Assembly (NCBI RefSeq): GCF_001592125.1
Contig: NZ_BCWI01000014.1
Coordinates: 1 to 64,000 of the forward strand
DNA: 64,000 nt
Direction of reading: 5' to 3'
Origin: Microbacterium hominis NBRC 15708
GTDB lineage: Bacteria; Actinomycetota; Actinomycetes; Actinomycetales; Microbacteriaceae
In this document: positions 60,248 through 64,000 of the stretch, in pieces
How positions within the stretch are numbered: the first letter of the stretch is position 1
Layout: the number at the start of each line of letters is the position of its first letter
Translations under genes and position numbers: made by a program
Notes under the pieces: model-generated
What the model was told of the DNA's origin: nothing
What the model saw: the letters and a program-made list of their open reading frames with translations, nothing else
Database searches by the model: none

Positions 60248-61047
60248 CGCGCGGGCTCCGCAGACGAGAGGCGATCGGGGGTGTCGAGGTCGGCCGGCGC
60301 CACGGCGGCCAGAGCGTCGAGGAACGCCACCGCGAACGAGCCCGGCCCGCGGGCCGAGCGCGCCGCCCGTTCCGCCGCGACGGCGTGCACGGCGGAGGCC
60401 GCGACCGCCGCCGACAGTGGGTCGCACACGCCCAGGAAGGCCGCCATGGTCGCACCGAGCGCGCATCCGCCTCCCGTCACCCGGGTCAGCAGCGCGTCGC
60501 CGCCGTGCACCCGGACCACCCGGGTGCCGTCGGTGATCAGGTCGACCGGCCCCGACACCGCCACCACCCCGCCCGTCCGCCGGGCGAGCGCGACCGCCGC
60601 GTCCCCCGCGGCCTCCGGGTCGTCGGTGGCATCCACGCCGCGTCCGCCCGCCCCGAGGCCGGCGAGTGCGAGGATCTCCGACGCATTGCCGCGCACGATC
60701 GCGGGTCGGCGCTCGACGAGCTCGGCGGCGAGGGCCGTCCGCACCGGGAGCACGCCGACGGCGACGGGATCGAGCACCCAGCGCTCGGTCGCCGCGACCG
60801 CTTCGCGCGCCGCGGTGCGCTGCTCGGCCGTCGGCGTGCCGAGGTTCACGAGCACGCCGTCCGCGATGCCCGCGAACACGCCCGCTTCGCCGGGGATGTC
60901 GCACATCGCGGGGGCGGCGCCCAGGGCCAGGAGGGCGTTGGCCGTGAAGTTCGTCACCACCGCGTTGGTGATGCACTGCACCAGCGGATGGGCCGTGCGC
61001 ACGGCATCCACGGCGTCGGCGGGGGAGAGGTGGGCGCGCGCGCTCAT
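60244..61047 (-). CDS. thiM: Hydroxyethylthiazole kinase
   Basis: A 267-residue ribokinase-fold enzyme that phosphorylates hydroxyethylthiazole for thiamine salvage. The N-terminal [20 protein letters not shown], the PAMCDIP block and GVLVNLGT are typical, and the ATP/active-site segment is [21 protein letters not shown] with Cys in the anion hole. ATG at 61047 ([16 protein letters not shown]) has AAGGGATG upstream within the end of the TPP riboswitch. An ATG at 61057 is out of frame with the main enzyme. It is first in the thiM-thiE-thiD/tenA operon, so this locus is a salvage module. Confidence 0.94.
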   Translation of the reverse strand: MSARAHLSPADAVDAVRTAHPLVQCITNAVVTNFTANALLALGAAPAMCDIPGEAGVFAGIADGVLVNLGTPTAEQRTAAREAVAATERWVLDPVAVGVLPVRTALAAELVERRPAIVRGNASEILALAGLGAGGRGVDATDDPEAAGDAAVALARRTGGVVAVSGPVDLITDGTRVVRVHGGDALLTRVTGGGCALGATMAAFLGVCDPLSAAVAASAVHAVAAERAARSARGPGSFAVAFLDALAAVAPADLDTPDRLSSAEPAR

Positions 61048-61052
61048 CGGGG

Positions 61053-61132
61053 GACATCCCTTCGCTCGTACGAACGAGATCAGGTTCGACGGGTGTGATC
61101 TCAGCCCATGGTTCGGGCACCCCGTGTCGTTG
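61053..61132 (-). promoter_or_regulatory. TPP (thi-box) riboswitch
   Basis: On the minus strand the conserved elements appear in order: ACGGGGTGCC, GGCTGAGATCACACCC, GAACCTGATC and then GCGAAGGGATGTC, the classic thi-box layout. The 3' end lies a few bases from the thiM start and covers its ribosome-binding region, so TPP binding probably blocks translation initiation. Confidence 0.96.
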
Positions 61133-61183
61133 ACCAGGAATGTAGCAGGGCGTCGCCGCGGGCGCGAACCCGCCGTCGGCGGC

Positions 61184-62287
61184 TCAGACCGGAGCGGCCG
61201 CGAGGTCGGCCACGATCGCGCGCACCGCGTCGCGGCCGGCGCGGTTCGCGCCCACCGTCGACTGCGACGGCCCGTAGCCGATGAGGAACAGCCGCGGCTC
61301 GTCCACGGCGCGACCGTTCGCCACGCGGACACCGCCGAGCGCGGTCCGCAGCCCCAGCGGGGCGAGATGGGCGATGTCGGGGCGGAAGCCGGTGGCCCAC
61401 AGGATGACGTCGGCGGGCTCGAACGACCCGTCGGGCATCCGTACCCCGTGCTCCTCGATGCGGGTGAACATCGGATGGCGCACCAGGACGCCGCGCTCCT
61501 GCGCACGCCGCGCCCAGGGCGTCCAGTGCTGGCCCGTCACCGAGATCACACTGCCCGGCGCCTCACCGCGCCGCACCCGCTCCTCCACGCCCGCGATCGC
61601 CGCGACGCGGGCCGCGGTGTCGAACTCCGCGGCATCCCACCGCACCTCCCGCCGCGTGACCCAGAAGGTGTCGGCGACCCGGGAGATCTCCTCCAGGAGC
61701 TGCACGGCCGAGATGCCGGCGCCCACGACGACGACGCGCTGACCGCGGAACTCGTCGGCCGACACGTAGTCGTGCACGTGCAGCTGGCGGCCCGCGAACT
61801 GCTCCTGACCCGGGTAGTGGGGCCAGAACGGCCGTCGCCAGGTGCCCGTGGCGTTGATCACGAACCGCGCGTGCCAGGCTCCGCGATCGGTGTCGACCTC
61901 CAGGAGGCCGTGCGGATCGGCGTCGACGCGGCGCACGGCGGTGACGTCCACGGGCCGCTGGACCCTCAGATCGAATCGCCGCTCGTAGTCGGCGAAGTAC
62001 GCCGGGAGCACGTCGGCGCTCGCCGCGTCGGGGTCGGCCGGGGGAACGGGGGCTCCCGGCAGTTCGTGGATGCCGTTGACGGTCGCCATCCGCAGCGAAC
62101 GCCACCGATGCTGCCAGGCGCCGCCCGGAGCGGCATCGGCGTCGAGCACGACGAACACGGGGGCGCGTCCGTCGCCCGGTGCCGGGACGAACCCGCGGCG
62201 GCGCAGATGGTAGGCCGCCGACAGCCCCGCCTGGCCGGCGCCGATCACGAGGACGTCCACCGTCCGGTCGGGCAGGGCGAGACTCAT
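61184..62287 (-). CDS. Flavin-containing monooxygenase-like FAD/NAD(P)-binding protein
   Basis: A 367-residue flavoprotein like CzcO-type and group B monooxygenases. The FAD motif is [17 protein letters not shown] at the N-terminus. [15 protein letters not shown] is the FxGxxxH-like fingerprint. The NADPH motif is [17 protein letters not shown] and the late FAD block is [10 protein letters not shown]. The likely reaction is N- or S-oxidation or Baeyer-Villiger oxidation of a small molecule; the substrate is unknown. ATG at 62287 ([13 protein letters not shown]) is preferred over the adjacent ATG at 62293. It is divergent from dnaX and 50 bases from the thi-box. Confidence 0.87.
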   Translation of the reverse strand: MSLALPDRTVDVLVIGAGQAGLSAAYHLRRRGFVPAPGDGRAPVFVVLDADAAPGGAWQHRWRSLRMATVNGIHELPGAPVPPADPDAASADVLPAYFADYERRFDLRVQRPVDVTAVRRVDADPHGLLEVDTDRGAWHARFVINATGTWRRPFWPHYPGQEQFAGRQLHVHDYVSADEFRGQRVVVVGAGISAVQLLEEISRVADTFWVTRREVRWDAAEFDTAARVAAIAGVEERVRRGEAPGSVISVTGQHWTPWARRAQERGVLVRHPMFTRIEEHGVRMPDGSFEPADVILWATGFRPDIAHLAPLGLRTALGGVRVANGRAVDEPRLFLIGYGPSQSTVGANRAGRDAVRAIVADLAAAPV

Positions 62288-62361
62288 GCCCATCCCAACG
62301 CGGTCCGGCCGTAGATGTTCCCGCCGGGGCGCCCGCCGCGCCGCATGTCGGGGGCACGCCG

Positions 62362-62367
62362 TAGTCT
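62362..62367 (+). promoter_or_regulatory. -10 box (TAGTCT) for dnaX
   Basis: TAGTCT ends 6 nt before the GTG start at 62374, the leaderless spacing seen elsewhere. Confidence 0.45.
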
Positions 62368-62373
62368 GTTCTG

Positions 62374-64000
62374 GTGACCACCGCCCTGTACCGCCGCTAC
62401 CGTCCGGAGACGTTCGGCGAGATGATCGGGCAGGCGCAGGTGACCGAGCCGCTCATGACCGCCTTGCGCGGCGACCGCGTCGGGCACGCGTATCTGTTCA
62501 GCGGCCCGCGCGGCTGCGGCAAGACGACCTCGGCGCGCATCCTCGCCCGCTGCCTGAACTGCGCGGCGGGCCCGACCGACACCCCCTGCGGCGTCTGCGA
62601 CAGCTGCGTGGAGCTCAGCCGCGGAGGCGGGGGCTCCCTCGACGTGGTCGAGATCGACGCGGCCTCGCACAACGGCGTCGACGACGCCCGCGACCTGCGT
62701 GAGCGCGCGATCTTCGCCCCCGCGCGCGACCGGTTCAAGATCTTCATCCTCGACGAGGCGCACATGGTGACGGCGCAGGGGTTCAACGCCCTGCTCAAGC
62801 TCGTCGAGGAGCCGCCGGAGCACGTCAAGTTCATCTTCGCGACGACCGAGCCCGAGAAGGTCATCGGCACGATCCGCTCGCGCACCCACCACTACCCGTT
62901 CCGCCTCGTCGCGCCCGCCGCGATGCTCGAGTACGTCGAACAGCTGTGCGCCCAGGAGCGTGTGCAGACGGAGGCGGGCGTGCTGCCGCTCGTGGTCCGC
63001 GCCGGCGGGGGGTCGCCCCGCGACACGCTGTCGCTGCTCGACCAGCTCATCGCCGGATCCGATCCGGTCGACGGTGCCGCCGGTGCGACCGTGCGCTACG
63101 AGCGCGCCGTCGCCCTGCTCGGCTACACGCACGGCGCCCTGCTCGACGAGGTCGTCACGGCGTTCTCGGCCCACGACGCGGCCGCCGCCTTCGCGGCCGT
63201 CGACCGTGTCGTGCAGACGGGTCAGGACCCGCGTCGATTCGTCGACGACCTGCTCGAGCGTCTGCGCGACCTCATCATCGTCGCGGCCACGGGAGACGGT
63301 GCCGGCGCGGTGCTGCGCGGCATCCCGGCCGACGAGCTCGAGCGGATGGGCCGTCAGGCGTCCGCGTTCGGCACCGATCGCCTCTCGCGCATCGCCGATC
63401 TCGTCGTCGGAGCCCTCGACGACATGAGCGGTGCGACGTCCCCGCGGCTGCAGCTGGAGCTGCTCGTCGCCCGCGTCCTCGCCCACACCGCCGGATCCGT
63501 CCCGGCGGTGGCCCCGGACTCGCCGCCGGTGGCCGTGCCCGCCGCCGCTCCCGTCGCGGAGCCGCCGGCCGCGCCGACCCCGCCGGCTGCCGCCGCGCCG
63601 ACCCCGCCGACCCCGCCGGCCACCGCAGCGCCGGCCGCACCGGTCGCGTCGACTCCGCCGGAGGAACCGGTCCCGCCGGCTGCCGCCGCACCGACTCCGC
63701 CGCCGGCCGCCGCTCCCGTGCCGCCGGCAGGTCCCGTGACGTTGCCGCAGGTGCGCGACGCGTGGCCCGAGATCCTGCAGCGGCTCGAACCGGTGAGCCG
63801 GTCGTCGTGGATGATCGCGACCGACGCCACCCCGATCGCGTTCGCCGACGACGTGCTGACCCTCAGCTTCCGGACGCAGGGCGACGTGGCCGCCTTCAAG
63901 AAGCTCGCGGCCGGGAAGGGACCGAGCGAAGACCTGCGCGGAGCGATCCACGCTGTCCTCGGCATCCGGGTCAAGTACGTCGCGCGCTTCGACGCCGACC
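62374..64000 (+). CDS. dnaX: DNA polymerase III subunit gamma/tau (partial, runs off the window)
   Basis: The clamp-loader ATPase of the replicative polymerase. The visible 542 residues start VTTALYRRYRPETFGEMIGQ. Walker A is FSGPRGCGKTTSARIL near residue 45, four zinc Cys lie in CLNCAAGPTDTPCGVCDSC, Walker B is FIFILDEAHMV-like (FKIFILDEAHMVTAQGFNALL in consecutive segments) and the sensor 1 region follows. A Pro/Ala-rich linker (about residues 385-455) leads into the tau C-terminal domain (PQVRDAWPEILQRLEP, FADDVLTLSFRTQGD). The GTG at 62374 has TAGTCT 6 nt upstream. The reading frame is open at the right edge, so the C-terminus is missing. Confidence 0.96.
   Translation, partial: MTTALYRRYRPETFGEMIGQAQVTEPLMTALRGDRVGHAYLFSGPRGCGKTTSARILARCLNCAAGPTDTPCGVCDSCVELSRGGGGSLDVVEIDAASHNGVDDARDLRERAIFAPARDRFKIFILDEAHMVTAQGFNALLKLVEEPPEHVKFIFATTEPEKVIGTIRSRTHHYPFRLVAPAAMLEYVEQLCAQERVQTEAGVLPLVVRAGGGSPRDTLSLLDQLIAGSDPVDGAAGATVRYERAVALLGYTHGALLDEVVTAFSAHDAAAAFAAVDRVVQTGQDPRRFVDDLLERLRDLIIVAATGDGAGAVLRGIPADELERMGRQASAFGTDRLSRIADLVVGALDDMSGATSPRLQLELLVARVLAHTAGSVPAVAPDSPPVAVPAAAPVAEPPAAPTPPAAAAPTPPTPPATAAPAAPVASTPPEEPVPPAAAAPTPPPAAAPVPPAGPVTLPQVRDAWPEILQRLEPVSRSSWMIATDATPIAFADDVLTLSFRTQGDVAAFKKLAAGKGPSEDLRGAIHAVLGIRVKYVARFDAD

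Noticed and set aside
63526..63735. Pro/Ala-rich repeats in dnaX as a tandem repeat element
   Set aside because: They form the flexible linker normal for actinobacterial tau proteins and show no strict repeat unit.
62374..64000. Programmed frameshift site making gamma from dnaX
   Set aside because: No slippery A6G-type heptamer or stem was seen in the visible part; the gene is incomplete, so this remains untestable here.

Overview
The window looks like a chromosomal segment of a high-GC Gram-positive actinobacterium, most likely Microbacterium or a close relative in the Microbacteriaceae. This rests on the very high GC at third codon positions, frequent GTG starts, the gene order cydA-cydB-cydD-cydC, a DUF222/HNH (13E12-type) endonuclease, a short 4.5S-type SRP RNA, and many start codons that sit 6 nt downstream of a TANNNT box, the pattern of leaderless actinobacterial transcripts. 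It is dense ordinary chromosome: one tRNA, one SRP RNA, one TPP riboswitch, no rRNA, no CRISPR array, no recognisable insertion sequence or prophage. The species call is an inference; no search was possible.

Layout. 0-8 kb: moaA (molybdenum cofactor), then on the minus strand a regulator followed by cydABDC (cytochrome bd oxidase and its thiol exporter). 8-18 kb: a membrane-anchored alpha/beta hydrolase, a DHFR-fold reductase, an LLM flavin oxidoreductase, an FBP-domain (FusB-like) protein, an aldo/keto reductase, an AlkZ/YcaQ-like protein, a terpenoid-cyclase-fold protein, and a translationally coupled pair of an O-acetylhomoserine-sulfhydrylase-like enzyme and an NtaA/SnaA-type monooxygenase. 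A large palindromic intergenic repeat separates these from an OpuC-type osmoprotectant ABC transporter (18.3-21.5 kb). 21.5-36.7 kb: redox enzymes (disulfide oxidoreductase, NmrA-type SDRs, SDR, F420-like reductase), small regulators (HxlR, PadR), M18 aminopeptidase, MFS exporter, lactonase, NYN nuclease, ABC1/UbiB kinase, ATP-grasp enzyme and a NudL-like Nudix hydrolase.

36.7-50 kb: tRNA-Ser(GGA) with a strong terminator, a dicarboxylate/amino acid symporter, the MoxR-DUF58-transglutaminase operon, SRP RNA, pta-ackA (acetate/acetyl phosphate), and a one-base-overlapping pair of a beta-phosphoglucomutase-like HAD enzyme and a GH65 disaccharide phosphorylase. These last two should convert a phosphorolysed alpha-disaccharide into glucose 6-phosphate. 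50-51.5 kb: a DUF222/HNH gene under a promoter with an embedded LexA-like box. 51.5-58 kb: an amine-utilisation cassette (IclR regulator, two APC permeases, copper amine oxidase with a His-rich tail, small His-containing membrane protein). 58-62 kb: a TPP-riboswitch-controlled thiM-thiE-thiD/tenA operon and a flavin monooxygenase. The right edge carries dnaX, cut by the window end.

The points most worth a second look are: two nearly identical SOS-box-in-promoter modules (left edge and upstream of the HNH gene); the window-wide leaderless signature; the cysteine-rich regulator directly ahead of cydABDC; the tandem-repeat-encoded His tail on the copper amine oxidase next to a His-containing membrane protein; and the metY-monooxygenase coupling. 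I found no clearly novel multi-gene system. The amine oxidase cassette and the SOS-linked HNH promoter are the nearest candidates.
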